This document shows, in pieces, positions 1 through 12,484 of a stretch of 64,000 bases of DNA. Position numbers and translations under genes: made by a program. The notes below the pieces were generated by a model. That model was not told the DNA's origin. It saw only the letters and a program-made list of their open reading frames with translations, and made no database searches. This stretch comes from Bostrychus sinensis. Its lineage: Eukaryota > Chordata > Actinopteri > Gobiiformes > Eleotridae. The first letter of the stretch is position 1. Every line of letters begins with the position of its first letter. Location of the stretch: the NCBI GenBank assembly GCA_020698575.1, contig CM036244.1:23965034-24029033 (forward strand). Direction: 5' to 3'.

Positions 1-1600
1 GCAAGAGGAGGGCCACTCAACCTCATTTTGTGACCTCTCGCTGTAAAAAAAATACATCTTTATATTCACAGCGGCACCATATTTGTGCTTGTCATTTGCA
101 GCTGTATGGATACTTAAGGGGCTGGAGTTGTTGCACAAGAGAAGGGTAGAGGCTTGTATTGGTTTCATGTAAACAATGTCATGAAAATATATCACATGTA
201 TATACTGTGAAATTCAGTATACATAAACAGAACATAGGCTAACACTAGCACACTATGGTAGAAGCAGATGAAGGTAAATCAAGGGTAAATGCTTGATCCA
301 TTTAGCCAAAAATACCTTATGCAGTATTTCTCAGTGGCTCAATTCTCCTCTGTTAATCGATCTCATGGGTATTTTGGCAGGTTTTACTCCGGACATAACC
401 CAATATACAACCTAACAACCTCTAAGTTCCATTTTCCAGGGGTCCAAAACGTACTTGTAGAAATTTGGGCCAATTGACAATGAAAGTTGTGTATAATAAT
501 AATATAATATAATAATATAACTGTCATTTTATTTTACAAAAACAGACAGAATATTTTTTCATTGCATTGTTATGGGCAACATAGCATTATCCTTATGGAA
601 ATCTGTATGGAAATTAGTATATGCACCAACCATATTGTTATTATATTTTAACAATATTTATCAGAAGTGATTGGCTACATCATTTATACCCCCCACCCCA
701 CCCCCACCCCCAGAATAAATGAAAGACAACTTACAGAGTTTAACCCATGATAGCTCAACTCATTATATATGGTGTCTCTTTTCACAGTAAATTCATTGTC
801 TGTGATTTTTCTCCCCACTGTCAAATGCTCTATTTCCACATTAGCCTAAATCCTCACAAACTGGCTGCTCTGATGTAACACTTTTGTACTGCTATTGGCC
901 ATATTGTTATTCTAAATATTGTATCCATGTCTGCCATATTGAGATGGTAGCGCCTTTGGCCATGTTGTTATTTTAAACATCTGTGTCTCTCTGCTGCTTT
1001 GTCGGGACCGCTGGTATCTGCCAACAGTTTCACAGTCACATCCCTTATATCTAGAACATTCTTTTCTTCATCTGAGGATTTATCTTCAAACCACCATGTT
1101 GCCACAGCAATAAATTGGTGTGAAGCCAATTAATAAAAAAAACAAAAAACACACAAGGCAGAAAATGGCTCCTGCTCCTGCTATAGAGAAACTGAAATGT
1201 CCTTGAGAGCAGCCATAAAGCACAGACTGCAGCATTGGAAATACATTTCTGATCATAGGACCAGAAGTTAACAGCTGACTACACAAGTGAAGGCAAACAA
1301 GCGAGCATTGAGAGCAGGCCCATAGAGCTGGAACTAAAGTGAGATCACAGGAGAGTAGATAGATGACCAATTATCAAGCGGTGAACAGGCAAAGCTCCAA
1401 GGGTTTGACATCCGTGAGCTGTGTGCATATCCCTGCTCGATGGAGCCGCTGCCCTTTCGCCTGCCGCTTAAAAGACTGGGTCGTCTACACTGGTTCCCCC
1501 CGAGGAGATGGGTCAGTTCCTCCTAAAGGTTACTTTCTGTCACTCCAGGGAATGCGGGGCAGCTGGTGGTCTAGATTTGAATCAGTGATCCAGTGCTTAT
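1..1600. other. AT-rich intergenic DNA, no gene recognised
   Basis: Nothing here resembles a conserved coding exon; open frames are short and lack a recognisable product. Visible structure is limited to a TAATA-rich stretch near 495-526 and a C-rich run at 689-711. A short stretch at 1548-1606 is framed by an acceptor-like and a donor-like dinucleotide, but it is too small to support as an exon. Confidence 0.5.
689..711. repeat. C-rich low-complexity run
   Basis: Runs of C separated by single A residues, reading as a degenerate CCCCA repeat on the plus strand. Simple sequence with no further signal around it. Confidence 0.8.
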
Positions 1601-1612
1601 TGAAGGTATGAA

Positions 1613-1766
1613 CTGGCTGTGTGAAGTGTGGCCATTTTATGTGGTTATAATTGAATAAAGACTGTTCTTCATCATCCAAATGTTATCAATATGTTTTGGT
1701 TTTAGGGCACAGGGAAGATTAAGAGACACTGGCCCGTACTGTATTGCTACAAGTAAACAAACACAC
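1613..1766 (+). repeat. Diverged direct repeat, copy 1 (partner 2455-2586)
   Basis: Shares an ordered series of blocks with 2455-2586: a GGCTGTGTG start, ACTGAATAAA-like and TTCTTC blocks, AATGTTATC, AAGAGACACT, then GTACTGTATTGCTA followed by AAGTAAACAAA. I judge the two copies clearly homologous but diverged, with several indels. They lie about 840 bp apart in the same orientation. The family is not one I can name. Confidence 0.6.
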
Positions 1767-1779
1767 CGATCAGGCATAA

Positions 1780-2146
1780 CAAGTGCGCATTTTCTGAAAG
1801 TGCATGAAGTGCGTGAGTGCACAAGGATGCAGGGGTGTTAAAAAGGAGAAGTGGGGCAGTCCGCACTTCTTAGACACTTGCGCTATGAAAATCACAAGGT
1901 AAAAACATTTAATAGAATAAACAGCGCAGTCTTTTAGGGGTGTGTTTGCTAAACTGCTGCTGGATTTATCTTGAAGTTGATAACAGCTCTGATCCACACT
2001 TACTGGAAGTGCGCAGTGAAGTGTGTGATGAAGTGTGGTTCCAAATGTTGAAGAGAATTGGGACACGCTACGCACTTGCACCCCTCAGCATAAATGCACA
2101 TTTAAAGAGCATAAGTGTGCAAGTGCAAGTATTGGGACAGGGCCTC
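1780..2146. mobile_element. MITE-like element with GTGCAAGTGC-rich termini
   Basis: The right side, read on the minus strand from about 2146, begins GGCCCTGTCCCAATACTTGC, a terminus style seen in fish MITEs. The interior repeats AGTGC, GTGCAC and CACTTC motifs on both strands (1783-1875 and 1985-2125), as expected for subterminal repeats of a non-autonomous DNA transposon. A clean left terminus and target duplication are not visible, so the left boundary is approximate and the superfamily is unassigned. Confidence 0.4.
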
Positions 2147-2199
2147 TGTAGTCTCCATAGGGGTTCTTTTTTTTTTTTCCCCCACAGCTGGGTTTTTTT

Positions 2200-2385
2200 T
2201 AAAGGTTTTTTTCCTTACCAACAGGGAGGGTCTAAAGATAGGGGATGTCCTGGGTTTGTCTAGTTAAGTGTAGTTATTGTTTTTGTTTGAATGTGTGCTT
2301 ATGTTTGATTGTGTGACTAATTGAGCCCTTTGAGACGACTGCTGTTCTGATATTGGGCTATATAAGTAAAAGTGAATTTAGCTTT
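2200..2385 (+). repeat. Common teleost interspersed repeat, 3' part
   Basis: Contains the blocks GAGGGTCTAAAGATAGGGGA, GAGCCCTTTGAGACGACTG and GATATTGGGCTATATAAGTA in the order found in a very common fish repeat that ends in an ATAAAATTGAA-like tail. The upstream poly-T and CCACAGCTGGG part (2168-2215) probably belongs to the same copy. Recognition is from memory of the consensus. Confidence 0.65.
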
Positions 2386-2454
2386 TTTTTTTTATACATT
2401 ATGACTATTAATAATAGGCAGGTGGTCAAAATAGTAGTATAATAGTAGTATAAT

Positions 2455-2586
2455 GGGCTGTGTGTGCTTGTAACTGAATAAAAAGTATGTATTCTTCACT
2501 GAGTAAATGTTATCCATATATTGTGGCTGGGGAAAGCCTAAGAGACACTAGTCAGTACTGTATTGCTAGAAGTAAACAAATAGCAC
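2455..2586 (+). repeat. Diverged direct repeat, copy 2 (partner 1613-1766)
   Basis: Same block order as copy 1, ending in AAGAGACACT, AGTACTGTATTGCTAGAAGT and AAACAAA. The two copies bracket the MITE-like segment and the teleost repeat at 1780-2385, so they may be the flanks of a larger old element or a local duplication later split by insertions. Confidence 0.6.
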
Positions 2587-2599
2587 ATGAAAGCTTGTG

Positions 2600-4060
2600 A
2601 ATAAATCTGCCGTGACAATGGATAACCATGCTGCTATCTAGTATTGATCCTAGCCTGAAAGAGTATCTCCACACTGGCCTAGTCGATACGTGTTGGGTTG
2701 TGGTCAGTAAACTGCTGAATTGTTAAATTTAGAAACAGTTAGCCCAGCTTTGAGAACATGCCACAGCCTAAAGTTAAAACCCTTCACACAAAATCAGCAG
2801 CGTTTAAACTCTACACTTCACTAGTTATGAGACTGGTAAGTGCAAATTAATTCCATAATACAACCCCCAGTGAAATAATAGGTTGCAAACAACATAAAGC
2901 CTCACACAGAGAAAATATGGAGCTACGATAATGAGCCAATCAATTATTTGGATCTGCTCTAGTGACAGTTGGCTCTCACCATTCTGCAAAAGCTGCTGCA
3001 AAATGTCACTGGGTGTTTCTGTTTTTCTGCACGATTCAACCGTCAACCAGCAGCTCCAAAAACAACCCGAGAGGAAAGGCAGCTTAGAACACACGTGCAC
3101 ACACAAACCAAGAAAGCAAGAAGTACAACATCTTCCGTCTGAGAAGAAAGAGAAGCACAACCAATTATTCTAACACCCAGAGGACCGTGGAAAAGGGTGA
3201 GGGATTGGACCAGGCAGGTGATTAGTTTTAAGTGTCAGATTATTGGGCAGTGAACTCTGCACTTAGAGAACTAACACAAGGCCTAATGGAAAGAAAACTA
3301 ATATTCTCTGGAAAACTTGTGGAAAGATAAGTAGAAATTGTACTTCTTGCATGGGCGAGTTTGCTACATTTGATCTTCTTCTTGTTACATTTCTAAAACA
3401 GTAAGTCTGCCAGGCATAGGAATGGTCAAGAAAGAATTATGTTCTGTTATTTTGGCTAACTTTCTAATTCTTTGCAGTTAACATTTACTGTTACCTAAAG
3501 ACAATTTTAACAAAGCAGTAAATCTTGCACCTACAGGAGCCCTGCAGGGACATGCTCTTGTCAATAAACACACATCAAATCGGATGAGTTAACTTTAAAA
3601 TGTAGGGGAAAAAAACTGTTCATAGACTGAGGCATAAAGAGAAACAGAAATGCATTTCCCCTTCAGCAGTGCTCAGATTGTCTTCCCTGGGCACCTGCAG
3701 AAAGATCAAGAATTTTCCAGCCTTAATGGTCTGCATAGATGCATTCTGTTTTATTTGCTTTTAATGCTGTGTTATGGACATTGCCAGTGTATGCAGTTAA
3801 CTTTCGAACCTAGATTTGTTTTATTGTCTTCTTTGTGATGTCTTTGTCAGTTAAACTCCTATAGTAAAGTGAGTGCCCCTGCAGTCCATCAGGCTAATCT
3901 GTTCCCAGCATTCCCAGTTCAGGTGTCAAAAGTGTGATGGGAGAATGTTCTGAATTTCAAGTGAAAATCTCTCGTACTGCTGGGAATGTTATTTTGCTAC
4001 TTCAGTGGGGGCACAGTGTGTGAAAGAGGCTTATTTTAACAAAACAGACAAAAACATAGA
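2600..4060. other. Intergenic DNA, nothing recognised
   Basis: No coding exon, RNA gene or classified repeat recognised. Short open frames on both strands at 2825-3173 overlap each other and have no recognisable product. Confidence 0.5.
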
Positions 4061-4077
4061 GCTAATTCGTGTTAATT

Positions 4078-4175
4078 TATTCTCAGGGATGCAGAGTGGT
4101 TAGTGCTCCTGCCTCACAGCAAGGGGATCATTACTTTAATCCTCGGGTCGGCCACCTGGCGATCTCTCTTAAGCA
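4078..4175 (+). repeat. tRNA-derived SINE-like fragment (GTGGTTAGTGCTCCTGCCTCACAG type)
   Basis: Begins with a pol III A-box-like GAGTGGTTAGTGCTCCTGCC, then CTCACAGCAAG, then a B-box-like stretch TAATCCTCGGGTCGG. This is the same family as 62270-62510. The copy is degraded and short; it is a repeat head, not a functional tRNA gene. Confidence 0.6.
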
Positions 4176-4439
4176 TATTTTGTTATCATGGGCTCTATTC
4201 AGATACTCATACTTCTTCCCATCATCCACAAGACATGCTTGTTTTGGGTAATTTTTTAATCTAAAAGATTACCCGTGTATGTGGCAGTGAATTGTCTGTC
4301 ACTCGGTCAGGGTACATTTATCAGTGTTAGCCTGTGTAACTGGCCACTGTTGAGGATGCATCTCGCCTCAGGCCCCGAGTTGGTGGCATAGTGTCCAGCC
4401 AGTGTTTATTACAGTGTTAGCTATTAAAAAGGGATCTCT

Positions 4440-5830
4440 AACAATTTTAATTATACATAAAATTTCCTTTAATCTGTGGTAAATAGATTATTATTAGCCT
4501 TTTATAAACACATTAATAAAACCAATATAGACTGACTGTTAAATAACTTGAGTGTGCAGTTTTATGTGATTAGAAAAAGGCTAATCCAAGCTTAAAGCAA
4601 ACTTTTTAGATGGAAATATAATGTTTCTGATCTGTTCCAACATGACGTGGGTCACTCTCATACTGCAAATAACTCACCAAGAAAGCATCAACTAATTAGA
4701 CTTAATATGTAATTGTGAATTGTGGGCTGTGAGATATAATCACCTAGGACTATCTCCAGCAGCAGACTGTACGCCTGAGGCCCTACAGTGTTCAACACAT
4801 CGCTGTCTTTAACATTTCATCTGCTGAGACTTCCTTTGTTCCTACACATGACTGTGAATGTGTCATGTTGATTCGCTCGTTGCTGAACCTTAATGAAAAA
4901 ATCACAGTCCGATGTGACACTTTTCTCCCTTCTATTATAAGCTGTCAAGCTTATTGGCTTTTTAGCATACATATGTTTTTTATTTACCCATTTTTAGTTG
5001 TCATGGGTGTCGTGTTCGAGCCTTGCCTCATCTGGTTTAAGACATACATGCATATTTCATAGCCTCCGTCTGCCCCTGCCTTTGTGAAGATCCCATTCTA
5101 GTTTTTTTTTTTTTTTTTCCAAACAACCACCTGTATAACTCATAGTGCTAAGTGTTTCAGATACTCTACCTCCTCAAATCCATCCCCGATCAGTTAGGTT
5201 TACTTTCCTTTCAATCGGTGCCCGCTTTATATTGGACCAACATCAGGCTGGAAAAATGTTTTTGTTACTGTAATTGCACTTGACAAACAACCCACTGTCT
5301 GGAGTAACTGTTTATTGACTTGTCTGTGTGCACAGTGGTGTGTGAGAGGCACAAGGTTGTGGCGTGCACCTAGGCCCACCCAAGTGCCACAGAGAGGAAA
5401 TACTACCATTGATTGTTTTTTTTTGTTTTTTTTTTTAAATAGAGGGAAACACTGGCGGTCACATAAACATAGCCTTAGAAAGTGAAAAATCAAACGTGTG
5501 TCAATGCAGGTTTTCACAAAGGGAGCCATGGTTTGTTTGCCGGACTGTGTTGCATAGTATAGATTTTAGACAGTTGTGTAGTTATCCAGCCACAAGGGGT
5601 CACAAACTGAGGTACTTTTTGTGTTGGACCCAAACTTGGATTTCTGGAGAGGCAGGATTGGCATCTGAAGTAAAATCTAGGCCAAATAAATATGCAAACC
5701 TGCATGATTACTTGATTAGTGCAAACTAGCCTGGCAGCCTTATTTAGGATTTCAGGGGCCATCCAGTTGATCCAGTTGTCCGGGCAGAAACTTAAGACAC
5801 CATCTACTCAAACTTACTCTAAAACCTCAC
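4440..5830. other. Intergenic DNA, nothing recognised
   Basis: AT-rich sequence with poly-T runs near 5102 and 5418. No coding exon recognised. A short CCAGCCACAAGGGGTCA stretch near 5588 recurs at 54325, probably from a shared repeat family read on the minus strand. Confidence 0.45.
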
Positions 5831-5839
5831 CACAAATAG

Positions 5840-5950
5840 GATTCAGCCATGCCTAATGAAATGCAGGTTTTTGGACTGTGGGAGGAAGCTGGAGTACCCA
5901 CAGGCGCAAAGAGAACATGCAAACTTCACCAAGTAGAGCCAGTGGGCTGT
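5840..5950 (-). repeat. Teleost tRNA-SINE/L2-like body fragment, inverted
   Basis: Contains TTTTTGGACTGTGGGAGGAA, then GCTGGAGTACCCACAGG and AGAGAACATGCAAACTTCAC. This is the central body of a very common fish interspersed repeat. The full family has a tRNA-like head and a GAATGGTTGTCTGTC tail, as in 23330-23625. Confidence 0.7.
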
Positions 5951-6589
5951 AGGATAAGTTGGATCAAAATTCTGCAGCAGTAGCAGTTCATTTGGGGCAA
6001 GGATTCCCAGTGCATATGTCCATCACGAAGGATTCCAACTTCTCTTTTACTATTCCAAGTCAGGACAAACAGGAGTTAAAAAGCACCCATTCCAGCTAAG
6101 AGCAGCATTGCAACTGTCTTTTTCAATTAAAAGATGTATGGTCCACTTCTTGGTTGCCTCTGGTGGCAAAAATATTTCTTGCAACTCTTTACTCCCCCTT
6201 TTAAAGCGGAAATCAGTAACTTTTCTGGTTTCTTTGGTGTGGATACAGAACAGTATCTGGCACAATCATAAATACTCACAAGTACAGTTGACTCCTGTAT
6301 GATCCCTCTCTTGGCTTTACAGAAATAAAGCCATCGCTAGCTTGTTGTTTGGCTTGTGCCACAGTCTCGTGAGACTCAAGACTTCCGTGACACTGGGTTG
6401 GTGATGCTCCTACTTGCAAGTGTTGTTTTCGGCCCAGAGGAAGCAGGGGGAGATGCAAGGCACTGTATTCACCCAACTCATTTAACCAATACTTTATTCA
6501 AGGAAAAAAGTTCCACTTTAATGAAAGGTAATGTCTAAATTCAGTAGAAATAGACTTGATTAGTCTGATTTAATCACAAACCTCATTCA

Positions 6590-6695
6590 AGGCATTGACC
6601 CCACATCTCAATGCTAAGATACAGAGCCCAGACCTGGACTTGAACTGGGATTTTATAGTAAATGTGTAAATGCTCAAATCCTTGACCCACAAAGG
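6590..6695 (-). repeat. SINE family A fragment (ACCATTGCAAGATAAGGCCAATG type)
   Basis: Read on the minus strand it gives a TTGAGCATTTACAC-like head, a B-box-like CAAGTCCAGGTCTGGGCTCT and an ATGCC block. The order matches the better copies at 12485-12603 and 54391-54543. It is degraded. Confidence 0.45.
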
Positions 6696-6749
6696 CCTTA
6701 AATTATGTCTCACAGTGGTGAAGAATCCAGTAAAATTAATAATTTGTTC

Positions 6750-6870
6750 CTTTAGTGACCCCTTGTGGCGAGATCATCTGGCCTTGTCTTGCAATGATAA
6801 AAATAAAATCCAGATTTTGTTCTGGATCTACATCAAAACAATTATTTGACCAATATCTGATCTTTCTTTA
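6750..6870 (+). repeat. Interspersed repeat, GACCCCTTGTGGC family
   Basis: Starts TTTAGTGACCCCTTGTGGCG and continues GGCCTTGTCTTGCAATGATA then a TCCAGATTTTG block. It shares block order with 57100-57300. The head may be the downstream continuation of SINE family A. Confidence 0.5.
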
Positions 6871-6999
6871 AAATGCCATTAAAATCTGATTACTATTTGA
6901 GTAATCTGACACAAACAAAAGCAAATTTAATGTGAATGACTGACATGTTCCAATTTAGTCAAGAACATTTCACACAATACTCCTAATACCCAGACTTTC

Positions 7000-7740
7000 T
7001 AATCTTAAAAACATAAAACCTGATCTAATGCATACCAACTTCAAAGCCACTGCATTTCCATCTCCTAAAATGTACATTTCGAATAGCTGTGGCTGAAGTT
7101 GCAGCTGCATATGTAACTGTAAATTCAAGTAGGCACTTGACGAGGAAATAGAGGCCTGCGCTGACCTCTGATGTCGAGAGCTGTTATTAGTTATCGCGGC
7201 TCAGCACATATTGTAAATGCACAGCTTAGGCGCCTAATGGAAATGAGAGCTGGAAGAAACTGCTAATGTAGTTTGGAACATCTGAAGACATTGGCCTGCG
7301 CTGAATACATCTTAGGCAAATGTTTTAATTCCATTTGGACCTGTAGTGGTAGCTTATTAGATTAGTGCTTGAATGTCATGTTTATCAGGTTTACAGATGT
7401 AAATGGAAAGCATTAGAAGTATCCTTAACAGCGGCGTGTAAAGGCATGGTAAAGTGAGCCCTGTTTTTGGCTGCAGAGCCGATGTTGAGTGGAGCACAAA
7501 CTGAAGCTGATTTAATCCATATGGATCGTACATGCTTTGAGGACGTGGGTGGTTTACATTAGGCTGAATGAATATTTGGTTGGACTCAGTGCCTAAAATG
7601 TATTTGGACACAGAGCTGCTGTTGATATTTGAGCTTGAGTCTCTTTAAATGTTCTCTGGGATGATGTTAATGAGGTTAGTTGGTTTTAATTCAAGAGTAT
7701 CTTCAAATTTGAATTAATATTCAATGAAGCACTCGTTCTT
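7000..7740. other. Non-repetitive intergenic DNA upstream of a candidate exon
   Basis: No repeat of the families seen elsewhere and no exon I can support. The stretch 7130-7530 is somewhat richer in G and C, with CpGs, than its surroundings. It could be a conserved non-coding element, but that cannot be judged from one sequence. Confidence 0.35.
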
Positions 7741-7755
7741 TTCTTTTCATTGTAG

Positions 7756-7935
7756 CCCAGTCATTATGTGCGTGTGGTGCCTGGAGACACGAGTGGCTCT
7801 CTACATGAACAAGGGAACAAGGGGCTTGTTGTGAACAGCGCTCACCTGTTCTGCCCCACAGCCAGCTCCTCTCACCGATGGCCTGCCAAACTGCACCGCG
7901 ACCAGCTGGTGGCAATCTTCAATTACTACACCTGA
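7756..7935 (+). CDS. Candidate terminal coding exon, product unknown
   Basis: This is a hypothesis, not a recognised gene. A pyrimidine-rich stretch, TTCTTTTCTTTTCATTGTAG, ends in an acceptor at 7755. From 7756 a phase-0 frame runs open for 59 codons to TGA at 7933-7935. The predicted peptide starts PSHYVRVVPGDTSG and ends AKLHRDQLVAIFNYYT. Many codons end in G or C (GTG, CTG, AAC, GAC, TAC), unlike the AT-rich surroundings. An ATTAAA at 8089-8094 could serve as a poly(A) signal about 155 nt after the stop. Against it: I see no upstream exons, I recognise no family, and the opposite strand is also open here (7721-7915). If real, it would be the 3' end of a plus-strand gene convergent with the protocadherin. 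Confidence 0.28.
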   Translation, partial: PSHYVRVVPGDTSGSLHEQGNKGLVVNSAHLFCPTASSSHRWPAKLHRDQLVAIFNYYT

Positions 7936-8099
7936 GCCGACCCCAGAGCCACCTGGACCAGCCTCAAATCATGTCACAACCACCAACACTTCAGCTATGC
8001 ATCTACTACAGGCACATGCTTGGCTTGCTCCCGTTTTAAGAGGAAGATTGCTATTGCATGAGCAGAATACACAGTTAACATAGGGCTAATTAAATTTAC

Positions 8100-9420
8100 A
8101 TTGATGTTATAGCAGAAATTCACAGCTTCTTGTGTGTGATACACAATACATCCAACAATGTAATTCTCTGTCAAAGAGGTGATGTAATTGCATTCTTTGA
8201 CAGAAATGCCTCAAATTTTACAAAACGTCTTAGACACAAATATAATGTGTTCTCATTTTGGACCAGTGTTGTGGCACAGAAACTCAACTGGTCTGATTAG
8301 GAATACAATTGGATCCCCCAATCATTTAACTGTGACCTACTTTTTACAGAACCATTTTTTTTTTTTTTTTTAAGCAATTTTATCTTGACTTTTATAACAA
8401 TTTACAATATTTAGACTTTTTAGACTATTTAGATAAGATAAACGTTTGGGTCACCAGTTAGAAAACACTGTAACAGTTTAGAAAATTTGTCCCAAGCAAT
8501 GACATAAGGAACCTTCTTTAACATCAGTGGTTCCAAACTCTCTTTCTATAACTCAATAATAGTAATTGTAATGAATAATAATTTCAATATACACACTCAC
8601 CAGAGTTGCAAGTTGTTTAAAATGTTGTCGTATACAGTTGTACAAAGTAGAACAAACTCAGAATTTTGACCAAAATAAATCATTCTTGGTTAGACAGCAT
8701 GTTCCTGCATAAAAAGAAGGGGTAGGAGGTGTGGACAGGCGATTAGTAATGTTAATGGGAGATGCACTCCAAAAGTACACTGCAACATTAACACAGTTGC
8801 TAGATTTTCTTCTGCCAAGACAAAAAAATATAATTGTCTCTAAAGCTTTGTGGAAAACAAACTTTTGAACAACTGGTCTGATTTTTGTGATAAAAAGGTT
8901 TGAATCACACATCTGTTGAAAAGTTATATTTATCATATAATGGAAGTTCAGCATTTGCTTTTTGAGAAGTGTCTAAAATTAATTAGATTTCTTTGACAAA
9001 TCCACACTTAGGAGCAACACATCCAAGTTATTTGCATCCTTACATCATTATTTCAAGGATTTGATTCATAAAGTTCAACAGCACCTTCACTGTATTTTTC
9101 ACAAAAAATTAACTCCGAACATAACTTAGTTCTGTTTAAAATGTCATTTGAGTCTCAAGAATTAAACATTTTCTGCTGTTGGTAAAACAAAACCTTGAAT
9201 CTAATGGTTTGCTTGACCTTTTACCTCACTCTTATTAAACCTCTTTCTTTTTGACCAATCACCAAGTACTAGGCTGCGTCCTCCACTTCACTCACCACTG
9301 TGGCATCATTACAAGTCCTCAATCTCAGTGGCAGCTCGCCTCATCATGTGAATTAATTTTGAAAGTCTCTCTGCTGCTGGCTCTATTTAGACAATGATTT
9401 ATTGAAGTGAAGATATTGAC
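8100..9420. other. AT-rich intergenic DNA, nothing recognised
   Basis: A poly-T run near 8355 and generic AT-rich sequence. No exon or classified repeat could be supported. Confidence 0.45.
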
Positions 9421-12400
9421 TCTGAGATGTATTTTCTTCTATTTTCAGCTCAGGTCCCACAGATACACCTGAATGTGACGACTCCGTGGGCTGCTTCAGA
9501 GATTAGATGTGGCACTTTTAGAGTACAGCTGGTCTAAAGGTCAAAATACCACAGATCAAATGACTTGTAATGGTCGAGTCACGCGTGGTGCTGTTTGGTG
9601 TACCTTAAGATGTAGGAGAAATCAAAAGCAGTCACATTTGAACTGTGTGGGTACAGGGCCATTACAAAGGCTGTGTCGATGCAAATGGATAGCTTGTAGG
9701 TAATTCAGTAATGACGGAGAGTGTGCTCAGGTGGGAGGTAATAGAGTGTTAAATGAGTGATGCAGGGCTTCACAGGCTCAGCTGAAAAAGGGTGAGGCTC
9801 AGGACTAACAGCCTCCACAGCGCAGTCATAAACCAGCCCTCTGCAGCTCCTGTTTTTACCTAAAGCTCCAACATTTAGTTCACCATGAAGCTAAACGTGA
9901 GTACTCATTCACAGCAAACGATGATTAACTTATATGTACACCATAAAGTTTAATATGGGAACACATTGCCACATGATGAAAGTTAACAACACTTAAAAAT
10001 TGTGCGTTTCCTCCCTTCTGCCTCTGCTTATCAATGATTTAGACTTGTCTGTTTGAACACAAGGACTGGGACAGATCACTCAGGCGTTGCTCTCCTCCTG
10101 TGTGAACTCACCGTGACGACAATATCTGCACTGCTGTTTTGCTTATTTGAGTGAGGGCAGGCGTAAAAAGCATCACAGTAACAAGGCAGCGTCTGATCCC
10201 GCTGTACATTTGTATTCACGCGACTGAAAGACATGGATTGTGAAGTCATCCATCGCTGTAGCAGGCAGAGTGCAGGCTTTTCAGAAACATGGCTCCCAGG
10301 TGCATGCTTTATAATATACAGAGCAGATGTAGCTTGGAGAAACATTGCTGTTTCAAAGTATTTAATTGGAGACTGCATTTCAAGACAGCCAGCCCTGCCG
10401 CTGGTTTTATTCTAATTGCCAGCAGCAATGCACTTAATGAAGCGAGTGCTGAAGAGTGTGGGTAAAAGAGTGAGAGTGACCAGGTTTCCACGGCAACAGC
10501 AGCGCTAGCCGAGTAGTGTTTTCATCTTGAGGAAAGGGCTACAGGGGAGCAGTGTTTCCCTGCAGTGCCTCCTGCAGCTCTATAATGAATATCTATACAG
10601 TAATAGATATATTTGTGGAAATTTTGCAAAAGTAAGAAGAATAAAACACTACAGGTAAACCTGTGGCTAAGGCTTTTACCAACCACCAGAGGAGCATTTA
10701 TCCTCCAAGCCTGGCAAATGAGACTAGTGTCGACCACTTCTCAACTGCACTAGCACAAGTGCACTAGATTAAAGTGGCTCCAAGGGGAGAGCACTTTAAA
10801 GCATTTCCTTTAGATTTTAACAAAAGAATCCATAGATCAGTCGTGCATTTAGATTCATTAACACTGCTGCATTTTTCCTTCATGTCTGAACACACACTGC
10901 ATACAAAAAACTCTTACCTTGTGACCTAAAAACTGATGGTAAACAAAAGATACTGTATTTTATAGTATTTTCAAATCAAACCAAAATAGTATAAAGTGGC
11001 AGGTTACTTAAGTAGTGGTCTTTCCAGTTTTCTCCTGAGGTTAAATCTATGTAGATGGAGATGTGATTGTATGGGCTCAAATTGATGGGAGCCAAGCTTT
11101 TGTCAAATTTTGGTTATGTTCAAGGGAACATGTGTACATACAGTAACTAGTCTGATAGAATTATGCTTTGGGAGAAAAGCATCTGTGTCTGTATTGGTAT
11201 AGAAATTAAAACGTCTACTGCAAATATCAAAATCTCTCATTACAAAATACCAGTAAGCTCCATAAAACTCAATGATGCAGTTTTTTTTCCAAGATCATAA
11301 ATGGAGCACAAGCAGTTACAAACATAATATTGTATTGCACAGAGGAGGAGTGGCCAGTTCAAAATATAGCAGCCAGTCCCTAACTGGTGACTAAGCCAAG
11401 TGAAAAGTTAAGAAGCTGACATCTCTATATAGCGTCCCTCTGGAGCCTTATACATAAACATGAGACGAGAGCCATACGACAGAAGGCGTCCAGAATGTGT
11501 GGATTGCTATAAGCTCCACAGTAAAGTCATCTGCACTAATTTCAGATCTGGAGCAGGCTGCATCTTCAGACTCCGGTCTTGTGCACACTGCATTATTTGT
11601 AATGTTAATTCATTAAGAAATCACTTCCTTTGTTTTACTACTGGAGTGTCATGTGTTCCAAGTAGGACACACTATGCCCAGCAGGAAAACATAAAGAGAG
11701 CCGGAGCGTAGCCAATGTGTTGCATTAGCCTAACGGTCAGTAATGGATGAAATAAAGCAAAAAAACTCGCTAAAGGGCCGTGTTTTAAATCCCCAGAGTG
11801 TTTTGGAGGAACCAACTTTCACTGTGAGAACACTGTGACCTTGTGCGAGCTATAATTATGCTCACAGACTTGGAGTTTAGATAACAATATACAGGACAAA
11901 GGAAGAAGAGAAAAGCTCTCTGAATTCATAAGACAATATTTATTCTTCCTACATTTACAGCTGTTCAGTCGAGTGTGAGAAATGAAAGCACTTAGTGTAA
12001 TCATAAACAAAATGTAGCATTAGAAAGGCAATATTCAGTCTGCGGGGAATATACAAATAAATAGATCCAATCCGGTGTTTACTATGAGGAAATCTTCGAT
12101 GCATGAATCAAACATCGACAGTGTAGGTAGTACTTACTACACTGTTTCTGTGTGTTACTGTAGCACCTAGCAAAAGGATGATTACTGTACAAAAGTCCAA
12201 GCACTTAATTAACAATAGTAGGAGCCTTCAGCATTTAGCACACGCTATAAAACGATTAAGTACAAGTATAAGTAAAATATTTTCACATTTCTTTCATTTC
12301 AATACTCCATTATATTAGTACTAAATGAATCATACAAGGGTACTCTAAAATCTTTTTGCAAAACAAAATATGGGAACATTAATAAAATAACCAAAATAAA

Positions 12401-12480
12401 TATATGCAGTTCAGCAAGAATAGGAATTGGTTTAAACTGGCAAAAAATAATAACTTAAACTAGAAACACATGCAGCATGC
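9421..12480. other. Intergenic DNA, nothing recognised
   Basis: Mostly single-copy-looking sequence with no named repeat and no coding exon. Open frames on both strands (10076-10491, 11460-11711) lack recognisable products and overlap one another. Confidence 0.45.
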
Positions 12481-12484
12481 AGCC

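Noticed and set aside
1548..1606. Possible 59-bp internal exon (acceptor CACTCCAG, donor AAG/GTATGA)
   Set aside because: Too short to judge, the peptide is unrecognised, and no neighbouring exon was found.
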